Assembly: GCA_024346935.1 (NCBI GenBank)
Contig: AP024879.1
Location: 248,001-312,000, forward strand
DNA length: 64,000 nt
Direction: 5' to 3'
Origin: Vibrio inusitatus
GTDB taxonomy: Bacteria; Pseudomonadota; Gammaproteobacteria; Enterobacterales; Vibrionaceae
Within the stretch, counting starts at the first letter, position 1, and each line of letters starts with the position of its first letter. This document shows positions 29,301 through 37,730 of the stretch, piece by piece. Under the pieces are notes generated by a model. The model was not told the origin of the DNA. It was given only the letters and a program-made list of their open reading frames with translations, and ran no database searches. A program made the translations under genes and the position numbers.

Positions 29301-29800
29301 CATTAAACAGCAATATTAGCTCTATTCATTACAGTGACCAATATGTTGTAAGCCCAATCAGCGTAGTATTGATTAACCAAATACTTACTGCATTTGGTAA
29401 GCGGTACGGGCAATTCTCATCAGAAATAAATACGGTTGCTCCGCGAAGATATGCAACGGGACAAAGAGTATCGACGTCAATAGGAGATAACTTCTTAGAG
29501 GCTAACGATGTTTTGGATTTTATTTATGATTCATCTCAGACTCTAGGTATCGAAGTCTATGGGGATATCGTTGATAAGTCAGAACTATCACATAGCCGAA
29601 TTATGCGCATCGAACTAAAAGACGGTTGCGAAGTCAAACTATTGTTTGATCACGGTATGGGCTATTGGAGCCGAAGTAGAGACTACCCACAGAAGTTTGA
29701 TTTTAAAGATGTTACTGATGAGGCATCTACTATTTTTGAATGGGATTTTACTTTGAGAGATTCAGGTAAAGAGACATTCATAGCGGTTAAGTTGAATTAG
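23366..29800 (+). CDS. druE: Druantia DruE: giant DEAD/DEAH helicase with DUF1998 domain
   Basis: The protein has about 2144 residues from the ATG at 23366, preceded by AGG at 23354; a TTG at 23357 is the alternative start. SF2 motifs are clear: SGTGSGKT near residue 155, LDEAHTY near 297, and a helicase C domain ending in QRAGRAGRR near 1167. Cys pairs after residue 480 suggest a zinc site. The DUF1998-type Cys cluster CPNGCETACHACL lies near 1728, followed by a PLD-like or NERD-like unassigned tail of about 400 residues. DruE is the shared helicase of all Druantia types, and with DruH alone this is type III. A terminator-like hairpin follows 42 bases after the stop. Confidence 0.9.
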   Translation: MSTKAINFKSLYKDLSSVTSQAVINRLQLKSAPLRRFLQSEFQVQYGKGNDFFAQPVFEATFGWTSESRDNDLQGLANQGKLDQAFVGNLSQPPMPFPDSIEEKEEYRSKGVVEQRWAEDIQEDYTWPLDRPPYKHQLEAWDYLSSDEVKSVVVTSGTGSGKTECFLIPLLNDLAKQSKQSADALEGTQAIFLYPLNALINSQKERLSAWTRGFEGKVRFALYNGETPTQAPSKNLSNASFSRSSAPEQVTSRRDIWSSPPPILVTNATMLEYMLIRQQDEDILAKSQGKLKWIVLDEAHTYVGSQAAEISLLLRRVMHAYGVEPQDVRFVATSATIGDKNKQEETNRDLQRFLSKVAGVLPEQVAVVNGHRSIPEIDSTGRESSFSIDNAKGMSSGELFDYMSGFPMLREMRELLTREPHTLEEIARILEPSKSESISQSELVKALEIIDLAVTAYPNGDHSQQAFLPVRAHIFHRSQRGLWACSDSNCCNTVNTDLQDGWKFGMVYTNERTHCEGECGAPVFELTHCKDCGTPSLAAAKTTAQGGIKLLEPRETDLLDDYVDEIDEYDQASDEKIDTEFEANVQIFSREDALGNAHDQLGCTHVSIDPKTNRISEAFEAGQLDIFYNQNDRDDGLRCAHCHGVENVPNTQFKRALLGSPFLMGSLVPAMLRHIPGDNSDDLKGKRLITFTDSRQGTARFSAKMQLDSERNWTRSQVYKAAVLETGELDLPEELKKIKDSIEVMRENKFSEDMIAPLEKNYLEQLKKIPSKKVNWSELKEHLSTEDEIQLLSGAELDLLEGKALEKYDERIPGEYRLRSELLSDAGNLADLFLKREFSRRGKNANNLESMGLISLHYPAIAKLTEEDISSSEWRSLGFNLEDLKHYLKICMDFYIRENTLVDIDRSVINWMGAKLNPRLLKESSYEYKDDFEKKALFRFPVVNNGLQHRLVRLLELGSGRVAKDERELFNSVLSFIWGLLTKRTQLLTLSERQEMSTGNELSGYNLKFDEKIEFAPIGKAWLCPVTNRWLDTTFRGLSPYTTGSSTLDDVRCDEPFEISQPETEIIDSSPSDIRNWLADEDVLNTHRDHGRWSDINDRVIAGVPLVRAAEHSAQQSSDKLKRLEKAFKKDYLNVLSCSTTMEMGVDIGSLSMVAMNNVPPSTSNYLQRAGRAGRRRESTALALTFCKATPHGERVFSEPKWPFATPIRVPKVSLDSGTIVQRHINAFLLASFLKIEKSRSNNLLKMQVGAFFLGDSGLNPFNAFRNWLAGPARNDESVLAGIHSLKFDSVFVGHLNSILMENALNAIESSHAKWMRRYESLNTQIEATSDSNSPASKKLARQLKRLERDYLLAELANTGYLPGYGFPTGVVQLITDNRSENNSRDDGKSQHRTSYPSRGLEVALREYAPGSEIVRDGAVYQSQGLQLNWKMPFSGNDIKQEQLIEYQWECEHCGNIGFESVSSERANIRCTDCDSDRLTWSEFIVPSGFVVDFNKPLHNNYVSPNYSGYREPKIALNNAQWQPLSNSGVGRYRVSEYGSIFYYNDGEGGGYALCWCCGRAEPLSVEKTPMGHVRLFKEPNILKTHKRLQGFKVKGEVMCDGVREGWGVKTSEISKSEKEISMPFIMGYPQSTAMFELQLKNPTSGNWISDETLLYTLGVALRQMYSDEKGITTQELGVATKHKRTESFEEVVSLYIFDSATQGAGFSSSMPEVLSRLLDGLMDYLRQCPNGCETACHACLLDYDTQHNVKVLNRNYLIKQLEENKILEGLALATDRRFFGGSSVVELSSASQVLSRLGHSCNRVSVFLSSPEWHFGEWSIREKMTTLAAKGIPCTVYLSKELAESIDSDLAWEIARTMPIGSVDFQQLTEPVDLTLGAFPVMALKVGSKEHWYATDQSSQLGANEYWGSGEEKCLVTATKDLVLNSTKFNLEALAQSSTLSESSYILSDVSSLRGNINSFGESFVELLASNIQSLDETLNSNISSIHYSDQYVVSPISVVLINQILTAFGKRYGQFSSEINTVAPRRYATGQRVSTSIGDNFLEANDVLDFIYDSSQTLGIEVYGDIVDKSELSHSRIMRIELKDGCEVKLLFDHGMGYWSRSRDYPQKFDFKDVTDEASTIFEWDFTLRDSGKETFIAVKLN

Positions 29801-29841
29801 TTTTCACGGCTGTTTTTTTGATATTGCTCAGTATTAGATAT

Positions 29842-29887
29842 CAAGAGTCATCATATATTAACTATGACTCTTGTTTCTATAAAGTGT
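29842..29887 (+). terminator. Probable terminator after druE
   Basis: CAAGAGTCAT pairs perfectly with ATGACTCTTG across a 22-base AT-rich loop, followed by TTTCTAT. The loop is long and the T-run short, so this is a moderate call. It separates Druantia from the DrmA-like operon. Confidence 0.55.
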
Positions 29888-30003
29888 GCATTTACAGTAA
29901 ATGATAACTTGAATACTGGAGTACCATTTTTAGTAGCTCTTAGAGTTTGAATATGCAGTTCGGGGCTTTTTACGTTGAAGTTATTTTTTATTGAGAGGAT
30001 TTT

Positions 30004-33000
30004 GTGACTTTCGCAAAAGAGAGACGTGGCTTTGTCAATTTTATAGAAGACAATTTAATTCGAACCAGAGACAAGGGTGTAAAGCAAAACCCTCTTGAGC
30101 TGTTTCACATTGGACTGCTTAGGCCGCTTCCTAAAGATAAATGTCTAACATCGAGCAAAGCAAGAAACAGTGTTGGTAGTATCACCGCTCCCTCGTCAGC
30201 GGGTTTTTCATTCTATGTTACTGGAGAGTCTATTCAGCTTTCGCTCGAATATGGCGTTACTTGTTTTATAGAGTCTGATGAAGACCCTAAATACAAATGG
30301 CAAAAAGTGCTAGAGCAGGGCAACTGTGATGCCTATAAAGCAGATGGCGATGGGTTCTCCCAAAAGGTAGTTGAAATCTTACCTATAGACTCCCCTCAAA
30401 AATATCGTGGAAAGCTATATATTACCTGGCGTGCATACAAAGATGGTTACATAGTTACTGTTACATTGGCTAACCAACAGTCGGTTACAGATACCAATAA
30501 GGCCGATAAGCGAATGGCCGAAGGCACACTTTTTGACGCGAGTATTAGTTGCTCAGTTCTAGAAGGTGAGGTTCAAAGCTATCCTCAAAAAGACTTTTCT
30601 TTATTAAACGAGGAAGAAAAAGAGCTTGAGCTTAGATATAAGAATGTAAAGACCTATGCTATTGGACACGCTGTAGGGGTCGATTGGAGTATTAAAGGTG
30701 GATATCGCGTTATTGAGTCCAACTTTATGCCTAAAGTTGAAGTGCCTAGCGTCACTGCTAATACAGCTGGTTCACAGACCAAGCATCTAAATTTCAAGTA
30801 CCTATCATGTTGTCATAATAACCCTGATGTATTAGACGACCTTTCTAGCTTCGCAGACTCTTACCGCACTTGGATTGAAGGCCAAACTTTATTGATGAAT
30901 TCAATGGAGTCACATGAGAGAGGGGTCGCTAAAAACATTGTAAGTAGAGCCGAAAATGCACACTTTCGTATTATCGAGGGAATTGAGTTCCTAAGGGAAA
31001 ATAAACAAGCTCAACGTGCTTTTTCGTACATGAATGAGGCAATGCTGAAACAAATGACCGCCACCGAGGAGTCACCAGACTTAAGCCGGTTTAATTGGAG
31101 GCCGTTTCAGTTAGCGTTTGTGTTAATGGCGATGAAATCATCTATTGATGAGGGCGACATTAATAGAGATTTGGTTGACTTGATATGGTTTCCCACTGGT
31201 GGTGGTAAAACAGAAGCCTATTTGGGCATCATGGCAATGGTATTCGTTTATCGCCGATTGGTTTATTCTCAAAGTCAAGATAGTACAGTGGCAATTATGC
31301 GCTATACATTGACTCTTCTAACTGGACAGCAGTTTACGCGAGCAGCAAAAGTTGTCTGTGCTCTCGAGTTGCTTAGAAGAAAGTCAGAAAAGCATCTGGG
31401 CGATACACCTTTTACATTGGGATTGTGGGTCGGAAGTAAGAGCACGCCCAATACATTTCATCAGGCTCAGCAGGAAGTGACTAACCACAATTTTGAAAAA
31501 CTAGGAATGACAAGTTGTCCCTGGTGCAAGTCGAAATTTACCGTGCAAAACTATGTTATTCAGGAACGACGCTTTGATTTCAAGTGTACTAATGATGCTT
31601 GTGAGTTTGGTTCTAGTTCTAACCCTTTACTTCCTTGTAAGACTATCGATGAATCCTTGTATGATAGCCCCCCAACTTTGTTATTGGCGACTGTTGATAA
31701 GTTCGCAATGTTGGCTTGGGATGAAAGAGCCGATGTTTTCTTTGGTGGTAATGGTAAACGCCCCCCAGAGCTAATAATACAGGATGAACTCCATCTTATT
31801 TCTGGAGCTCTGGGGTCAATGGTGGGGCTTTATGAGGTGGGTATTGAAGCGGCTTTGATAAAAAGAGGTATTTATCCAAAATACATTGCGTCAACAGCAA
31901 CAATTAGAAATGCTGACGAACAAGTAAAGAGCCTATACGGAAAATCTTCTGCTGTTTTTCCACCGGCAGGTTTAGAGCATGATGATTCATACTTTGCGAA
32001 GACAGTGCCAATATCAGAGAAACCAGGCCGTTTGTATGTTGGCTATTTGGCATTCAGTAAATCAAAACGGGAATCTCTTGAGCCCTTATCAAGTCACATA
32101 GCGGTTGCGCCAGAAATACATTTTTCAGGCAAGCCGGAGTACAAAGATGCATGGTGGACTCAGTTGGTTTATCACGGCAGCTTAAAAGGTGTCTCAGCAA
32201 GCGACGCATCATACAAAGGGCCAATTGCTCGTTCTATACAGCAAAAACTATTTAACTATTCTCAAGAACTAGGAGAAGAGGAGCATAAGCCTCGAAATAA
32301 AGAGCTGAGCCGTCTGCTTAATGTTAAGTCACTTACCTCTCTCCAAGGTGCAGAGAAAAACAACCAAACATTCACTGACCTAGAAGCGTCTAATGATAGC
32401 CAAAGTGTCATAGATGTTGCTTTAGCTACCAATATGATCTCAGTGGGTCTAGATGTGGAGCGATTGGCTGTGATGATAATTAACGGTCAGCCACTTACCA
32501 CATCAGAGTACATTCAAGCTAGTAGTCGTGTTGGGCGTGGCGATATCCCCGGCGTTGTATTTGTAAACTATTACAAATCGCAAACGAGCAGTTTATCTCA
32601 CTATGAGAACTTTCGCTCCTACCACGAATCTTTCTATCGTTATGTTGAACCAACAAGTCTGACACCTTTTACCTATCAGGCATTAAAAAAAGCTTTGCAT
32701 GCTTCTCTGATAATTGCTTTTCGAATGTCTGGTATTGGTTTGGTTACTAACGGTAGCGCAGATTTGTTTGACTCTTCAAAGCAAGATGTGTCGCAAATGG
32801 TTCAAATATTTAAAGACCGTATACGAAATGCGATCGAAGGGCCTTTTGACTCAGAACTTCAAAAACAGGATCAATCTCATAAACTCAATGCAACGCTAGA
32901 TATGCTCGACGAACTTATTGATGAGTGGTCGAATTACGCTCAAGAGAGTAGGTCCAAAAGACGCCAGCTTCATTTCAATAGTAAAGATCGAGCAGCAGAT

Positions 33001-33114
33001 TCATTGATCAAGACTCATGATGCGAATAAACAAGCCCTTTGGGATACCCAGACTTCAATGCGAAATGTAGAAGACAGCGCCCTTATCAATACAATTAGAG
33101 GGCTTAAAAAATGA
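30004..33114 (+). CDS. DrmA-like SF2 helicase
   Basis: The 1036-residue protein has a GTG start with GAGAGG five bases before it. A beta-rich N-terminal region (about residues 1-300) precedes an SF2 core with FPTGGGKTEAYLG near 397. A zinc cluster follows (CPWC, then a second Cys pair, about 505-540). Next come QDELHLISG near 594 in place of DEAH, and a motif VI of SSRVGRG near 840. The GGGKTEAYLG, QDELHLISG and SRVGRG set is the pattern I associate with DrmA of DISARM. It is shorter than usual DISARM DrmA proteins. The stop overlaps the DrmB-like ATG by four bases. A DNA-translocating defence helicase is very likely; strict membership of DISARM is doubtful because methylase and drmC are absent. 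Confidence 0.8.
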   Translation: MTFAKERRGFVNFIEDNLIRTRDKGVKQNPLELFHIGLLRPLPKDKCLTSSKARNSVGSITAPSSAGFSFYVTGESIQLSLEYGVTCFIESDEDPKYKWQKVLEQGNCDAYKADGDGFSQKVVEILPIDSPQKYRGKLYITWRAYKDGYIVTVTLANQQSVTDTNKADKRMAEGTLFDASISCSVLEGEVQSYPQKDFSLLNEEEKELELRYKNVKTYAIGHAVGVDWSIKGGYRVIESNFMPKVEVPSVTANTAGSQTKHLNFKYLSCCHNNPDVLDDLSSFADSYRTWIEGQTLLMNSMESHERGVAKNIVSRAENAHFRIIEGIEFLRENKQAQRAFSYMNEAMLKQMTATEESPDLSRFNWRPFQLAFVLMAMKSSIDEGDINRDLVDLIWFPTGGGKTEAYLGIMAMVFVYRRLVYSQSQDSTVAIMRYTLTLLTGQQFTRAAKVVCALELLRRKSEKHLGDTPFTLGLWVGSKSTPNTFHQAQQEVTNHNFEKLGMTSCPWCKSKFTVQNYVIQERRFDFKCTNDACEFGSSSNPLLPCKTIDESLYDSPPTLLLATVDKFAMLAWDERADVFFGGNGKRPPELIIQDELHLISGALGSMVGLYEVGIEAALIKRGIYPKYIASTATIRNADEQVKSLYGKSSAVFPPAGLEHDDSYFAKTVPISEKPGRLYVGYLAFSKSKRESLEPLSSHIAVAPEIHFSGKPEYKDAWWTQLVYHGSLKGVSASDASYKGPIARSIQQKLFNYSQELGEEEHKPRNKELSRLLNVKSLTSLQGAEKNNQTFTDLEASNDSQSVIDVALATNMISVGLDVERLAVMIINGQPLTTSEYIQASSRVGRGDIPGVVFVNYYKSQTSSLSHYENFRSYHESFYRYVEPTSLTPFTYQALKKALHASLIIAFRMSGIGLVTNGSADLFDSSKQDVSQMVQIFKDRIRNAIEGPFDSELQKQDQSHKLNATLDMLDELIDEWSNYAQESRSKRRQLHFNSKDRAADSLIKTHDANKQALWDTQTSMRNVEDSALINTIRGLKK

Positions 33115-35033
33115 ATAGAAAATTAACTAGTGTAAGGCTATCTCATATTGCCTCTCAACAAAGTATTGGCAGTATTGCTTATTTGGAAAATGATTATACT
33201 GGAGTCATTGTTGATACTCGTTATTGGTTTGAAAATGGTGTACCAGATCCAAAGAATGAATTAAAGAATATCAGTCGTATACAGCGTTGCCTTGAAATAC
33301 CACAGCGTTTGTATTTGCCGCCTACGGGGAATGAGAATAATGAAGGAGATATCGGTAAAGCGATTCCTGCAGTTCTATTTCCAAGTTATTTACAATGCAA
33401 AGGGTGTGGCCGATTAGACCTTAATCCTTGGGAAAATAATCCACATAAGTCTCCACAAAAGCCACGTTGCGTTAAATGTAATGGAGTTTTGGCTCAAGGC
33501 ACATATTGTGTTGTAGATAATTTTGGGAATCTTGATGATGTTGATTGGAATTATCTTTGTCACCATCCTTTTGAGCCCGAGCTAATGAGGCGGGTTAGGC
33601 CACAAGGTAAGGCTGCTGAGTGTTTTAAGTCACGCCACAAAGATAAGTTGCAGATTGAGTTTGTACAAGGATATCAAAAAATATCTTGTTCCTATTGTGA
33701 CAGCTCAGTTCAATTTAATCCAGAAAGAGGTGGTTTGAAACCCATGAAACCCCAGCCTTGGATCTTTGAAAAAATAGCACAAGAACCAGATGGGTTATCG
33801 CGTAAAGGGGAAGTTGTTGAAATAAACCATCCAAGCGTTTACTCACCGGTTAATTGTGATGGGCTTGTTATTCCTCCTGAATCTAATAATGACGAGACTA
33901 ATACTAGTGCAAGCGATGTGTTGAAGTATTCCGACGACTTGGATGATATTTTAAATGCGCCAAGTGACTTTTTACGAAAGCGCAGAACCAGTCAGCTAGC
34001 AAGGAAACTAACAATAACATTGGAAGACGTTCAAAAGGCATTGAGTATTTATGAGCTCGGGGCAAACGAGCATGAGGTAGAAGAGCTTATTGGTACGCCA
34101 GGGCAAATGAAAGAGGAGGAGTATGATGCCTTGATAACAGAGCAGTCCTTTTCTCCATCGGCTGATTTTAAGACACGTCACCTTACTTCTTTTTATGAAG
34201 ACATGCGATCCGGTTTGTCTGGTGAATTGCTCCCGGTAAGCCATATCATCTCGAACTTAGTTAAAGTTGAGCGCCTCAGAAAGGTACAGGTATTTAGTGG
34301 CTTTCTGCGGTCTCAAAGAGATCTGGATCCTGAAATTGGTCCTTCTAGAAAGTCGCAAACGCAAGAAGACAAAGAGAAATTTGAACCTCAGCTGGTGCAA
34401 CCGAATATCGTTGGGGATGCGGATTGGCTACCTGCAATCAATCTGTATGGAGAGGGTATCTTTGTTACATTGAACCCCACTTGGTTAAAAAAATGGGTTT
34501 ACCACGAGAAGATATCAAGCAGGATCAATGAACTTACCAATCATTACGAGCAGTCAGAAAGCCAGATTTTGATTGATGAACTGACTCCAGAATTCGTGCT
34601 TCTACACACTCTATCACACCTTGTTATAAGAGAATTGGAAGACAAATGTGGTTACCCCGCATCGTCATTATCGGAACGAATATACTCTTCTCGCGAAGCA
34701 GGTGCGAATGGCTTTTTGATCTACACAGCTGTAGCAGATAAAAGTGGTTCGCTGGGAGGATTAATGGAGTTGGCGGAACCAAAGTTATTTTTAAATATCT
34801 TAGATAGTGCAATTAAGAGAGCGCACTGGTGCACCCTAGATCCAGTGTGTTCAGATCATGGCGGTCAAGGAAGAGACGGCCTCAATAGAGCAGCTTGTCA
34901 TGGCTGTACTCTTGTACCGGATACCAGTTGTGATTATGGCAACGTTTTCTTAGATCGATTATTGATAAAAGGAGACAAAGAACAAGGTATTCCATGTTTA
35001 GTCGATTTTATTAGAGAGAATATCAGTGAGTAA
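33111..35033 (+). CDS. DrmB-like DUF1998 protein
   Basis: The 640-residue protein has an N-terminal zinc-binding pair, CKGCG near residue 96 and CVKCNG near 121, and a second CSYC pair near 196. The C-terminal DUF1998 signature includes CTLDPVC, AACHGC and SCDYGN with LDRLL near 575-625. The start resembles the SQLI/GSI opening of DrmB proteins. In DISARM, DrmB works as a partner of the DrmA helicase in DNA recognition, and the adjoining DrmA-like gene overlaps by four bases. It has no helicase motif of its own. The next gene overlaps its end by eight bases. Confidence 0.8.
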   Translation: MNRKLTSVRLSHIASQQSIGSIAYLENDYTGVIVDTRYWFENGVPDPKNELKNISRIQRCLEIPQRLYLPPTGNENNEGDIGKAIPAVLFPSYLQCKGCGRLDLNPWENNPHKSPQKPRCVKCNGVLAQGTYCVVDNFGNLDDVDWNYLCHHPFEPELMRRVRPQGKAAECFKSRHKDKLQIEFVQGYQKISCSYCDSSVQFNPERGGLKPMKPQPWIFEKIAQEPDGLSRKGEVVEINHPSVYSPVNCDGLVIPPESNNDETNTSASDVLKYSDDLDDILNAPSDFLRKRRTSQLARKLTITLEDVQKALSIYELGANEHEVEELIGTPGQMKEEEYDALITEQSFSPSADFKTRHLTSFYEDMRSGLSGELLPVSHIISNLVKVERLRKVQVFSGFLRSQRDLDPEIGPSRKSQTQEDKEKFEPQLVQPNIVGDADWLPAINLYGEGIFVTLNPTWLKKWVYHEKISSRINELTNHYEQSESQILIDELTPEFVLLHTLSHLVIRELEDKCGYPASSLSERIYSSREAGANGFLIYTAVADKSGSLGGLMELAEPKLFLNILDSAIKRAHWCTLDPVCSDHGGQGRDGLNRAACHGCTLVPDTSCDYGNVFLDRLLIKGDKEQGIPCLVDFIRENISE

Positions 35034-36207
35034 GAGAATTAACGAGTTACCTCAGCTACACAACCTTACTAAGCAACAACAGAGAGTTTTGAGGCTTCCG
35101 CTAGAAGGTCAACATTTGGTAGTTGGAGCTCCGGGCACTGGAAAGTCAATAGTAGCATTACATCGAATGAAAAAATATGAGGGAAAAGGGCGCACTCCTA
35201 AGGTACTGACATTCAATCGTGTATTAGCTTCACATACTTCTCAACTATCTGATTGTGACTTAACAACTGCGATGAGCTGGCTGTACAAAACGCAGTATGA
35301 TCTTACAGAAGAATATATGCCTCAAAGGCCACCATCGCCTTCAGAAAAAAAGAAACGAGAAGTTAACCCGGACTACGATCAGCTCAAGAATATTTTTAAA
35401 GCGTACTATGGCAAAGTACCGATTCAGGATTTGATAATAGACGAAGGGCAGGATTTACCGCGAGGGTATTATGAATCTTTAATGGAGCTTGGTTTCGAAA
35501 ATTTCTTTATTGTAGGCGATCAAAATCAGCAAATAACTGAAGATAACTCGAGTCGAAAAGAGCTGGAATGTATTTTGGGACTATCTGAAATGCGGGAACC
35601 AGTTTCTGATAAAGTAATTGAGTTGGAAGATAACTTCAGAAACACAGAACCAATTGCTAGGTTATGTCAGCATTTTCACACTGACAGAGCCAGTCCATTG
35701 CCGAAATTACCCGAGCGCCCCTCCATGTTTAAACCGACCCTTTTAAACTATTCGACCGTTAATGCTTGTGCAGAAACTATCTTAAGAGCCGCTGACCGAG
35801 ATAGTGGTAAACTAATAGGCTTAATTGTCCCTAGCGAGGTCAAAAGAGAGGATTATGTCAAAAAACTCTCTGAAATTGATATCCCTAGAGATAACGATAA
35901 ACCGTTAGTTTCAACATATTCGAGTAATCAGAAGCAGGATAATGTAAATATCGACTTTTCATCTGGAGGGATTGTTGTCTTATGCGATAAATCTGTTAAA
36001 GGCATTGAATTTGATGCGGTTTATGTCATTTTAGATGGGCTCAATATTTACAATGGGGATGAAGATGCAATGCGAAAACGCTTGTACGTCATGACATCTA
36101 GAGCCAAGGATGAGCTGTTTTTGATGCAAAGTGCTTTGTATCCCAACAAACCTGTTGAAGCATTGCTTCCTTCTGATTTGAATATTTTAGAAAGAGACAC
36201 AATTTAA
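35026..36207 (+). CDS. Compact SF1 (UvrD/Rep-like) ATPase
   Basis: The 393-residue protein has a GTG start overlapping the upstream stop by eight bases. Motifs include GAPGTGKS near residue 37, IIDEGQD near 137 (Walker B of the SF1A type), GDQNQQ near 163 and KGIEFDAV near 324. The closing motif is TSRAKDEL near 356. It lacks the large 1B/2B subdomains of true UvrD helicases, so it may be a reduced DNA-dependent ATPase. It sits inside the DrmA/DrmB-like operon, and its stop overlaps the next ATG by one base. It probably supplies a second motor or regulatory ATPase to the complex; this is inference. Confidence 0.75.
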   Translation: MSKRINELPQLHNLTKQQQRVLRLPLEGQHLVVGAPGTGKSIVALHRMKKYEGKGRTPKVLTFNRVLASHTSQLSDCDLTTAMSWLYKTQYDLTEEYMPQRPPSPSEKKKREVNPDYDQLKNIFKAYYGKVPIQDLIIDEGQDLPRGYYESLMELGFENFFIVGDQNQQITEDNSSRKELECILGLSEMREPVSDKVIELEDNFRNTEPIARLCQHFHTDRASPLPKLPERPSMFKPTLLNYSTVNACAETILRAADRDSGKLIGLIVPSEVKREDYVKKLSEIDIPRDNDKPLVSTYSSNQKQDNVNIDFSSGGIVVLCDKSVKGIEFDAVYVILDGLNIYNGDEDAMRKRLYVMTSRAKDELFLMQSALYPNKPVEALLPSDLNILERDTI

Positions 36208-37730
36208 TGGCTAAGAAACAATTTTATCTACCGATTTGTATAGACAATCTTGCTCAATTTTTTGCTTTTGGTTTTATTACACCAGCAAGTGTGTTTCCTT
36301 TTGGTAATTACATAACAGATGAGTTGTCGCTACACTCCAATGTGATACCTCTGCACAAGAAACCCACTGCGAAGACTAAAATACCTCGTAATGGCATTCA
36401 AGCTTCTAAACAAGAAGACGAGTTTGTAAAAAGCGCTATAGTTGTTGTGTCTTTGGATGATTCAAACTTGGAGCAATCAGATTCATCTACTTGGCAGTAT
36501 TTAGAACAAATACTACCAATCTACCTAATTAAAGAAATTATTTTTGAAGATGAAGCTGCCCTAGAAGATTTTGAGTATTTAACAAAAACTACAGGTAGAG
36601 TATCCCTTGAATTACTTAACAATATCGACTTGAAAAAAGGTGGATTTGATAAATTACTTCAACCGATGGCTTCAAATGAACTAGCTGGTGTTGAAGTTGC
36701 AATAGATGATCTTCCCAGTAAATTAGGGTTTGACAGAAGCTTACTCCATAAAATGAGTGGATATGGCGCAGCCTTAGCACTTACATATGTAATGGCGAAA
36801 AACGATGCTGTATCTAATGATGAATTCAAGAAGTTAGCATATTTAGAACTAGAAAAAGATTATTCTAATGACAAGCCAGCGGTTAGGTTTATAGCATCAT
36901 ATCTATTTTCTGATATTAAAAAGGATACTTCGAAGCATCTATTACAAGATGTTTTTTTTGATAGATTGCTTAGCTGTGGCAGCAACGAAAAAGTGTTAGA
37001 TAAGTTGCTTCCTTTTTTCGATATGGATATAGAAGACAAAAATGTCTCAAATTTTTTACAAAAACGAAAAGCTCTTTTAATTGATATAGTGAAAGGGAAG
37101 GTGGAAAGTACAAATTCGAAGCAAATGAGTGCTTTCGGAAAAGTGGAGCATTTAAGTCAATTCATCGAACAGGTTGTTACAATGTTCGCATTGCTGAATG
37201 ATACAGAAAAACTTTTTAACCAACCCATATGCTCCATCAGCGGAGAGGGCTATGTAAATATCGCTATAGCTTATGGTATGCGTGATAAATTTTACGAAAT
37301 CCCAAAGAATGTGAGACAAATAAGAGGCTTGGAGTGTTTTGTTATTGAATGTATGTACAAGTACTATTTGACTATAACGCAGCAACCGTGTGACAAAGTT
37401 AAGCGACAATTCCCTCTAACTCCAACCATATTAGATGTATTAGAGGATTCAGAAGCACCTCTTTTAAAGAGTATATTATCTAATAAATTCGATTTGGTAT
37501 CTAAAAATTTGCAGCAATTTGTTTCTGTTGGTGAACACAGTTATATTCCTGAGTATCCGGAAAAATTGATAGAAGTGTTGTCGTCAAGCACCACTGAATT
37601 TGCAGATAAGATGATTAATCAAAAAGCATTTGAAGATATTGATTTTAATATCATACTGTCCCTTTACGAAGAAGAAAAGTCCCTAGTTAAGCAACGCAAG
37701 AAATTTGCTAGTCAGCTGAAAAAATTATGA
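36207..37730 (+). CDS. Unknown protein embedded in the DrmAB-like operon
   Basis: The 507-residue protein is not recognised. The gene is noticeably AT-rich and the protein rich in Lys, Asp, Leu and Phe. The first 50 residues (FYLPICIDNLAQFFAFG and a Pro-Phe-Gly turn) look like a conserved recognition module. The remainder is mainly helical, without a Walker, nuclease or membrane motif. It overlaps its neighbours by one base upstream and four bases downstream. Such coupling to a DrmA/DrmB-like pair and two SF1 proteins argues for a subunit of one complex. An adaptor or sensor role is possible, but nothing in the sequence proves it. Confidence 0.6.
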   Translation: MAKKQFYLPICIDNLAQFFAFGFITPASVFPFGNYITDELSLHSNVIPLHKKPTAKTKIPRNGIQASKQEDEFVKSAIVVVSLDDSNLEQSDSSTWQYLEQILPIYLIKEIIFEDEAALEDFEYLTKTTGRVSLELLNNIDLKKGGFDKLLQPMASNELAGVEVAIDDLPSKLGFDRSLLHKMSGYGAALALTYVMAKNDAVSNDEFKKLAYLELEKDYSNDKPAVRFIASYLFSDIKKDTSKHLLQDVFFDRLLSCGSNEKVLDKLLPFFDMDIEDKNVSNFLQKRKALLIDIVKGKVESTNSKQMSAFGKVEHLSQFIEQVVTMFALLNDTEKLFNQPICSISGEGYVNIAIAYGMRDKFYEIPKNVRQIRGLECFVIECMYKYYLTITQQPCDKVKRQFPLTPTILDVLEDSEAPLLKSILSNKFDLVSKNLQQFVSVGEHSYIPEYPEKLIEVLSSSTTEFADKMINQKAFEDIDFNIILSLYEEEKSLVKQRKKFASQLKKL

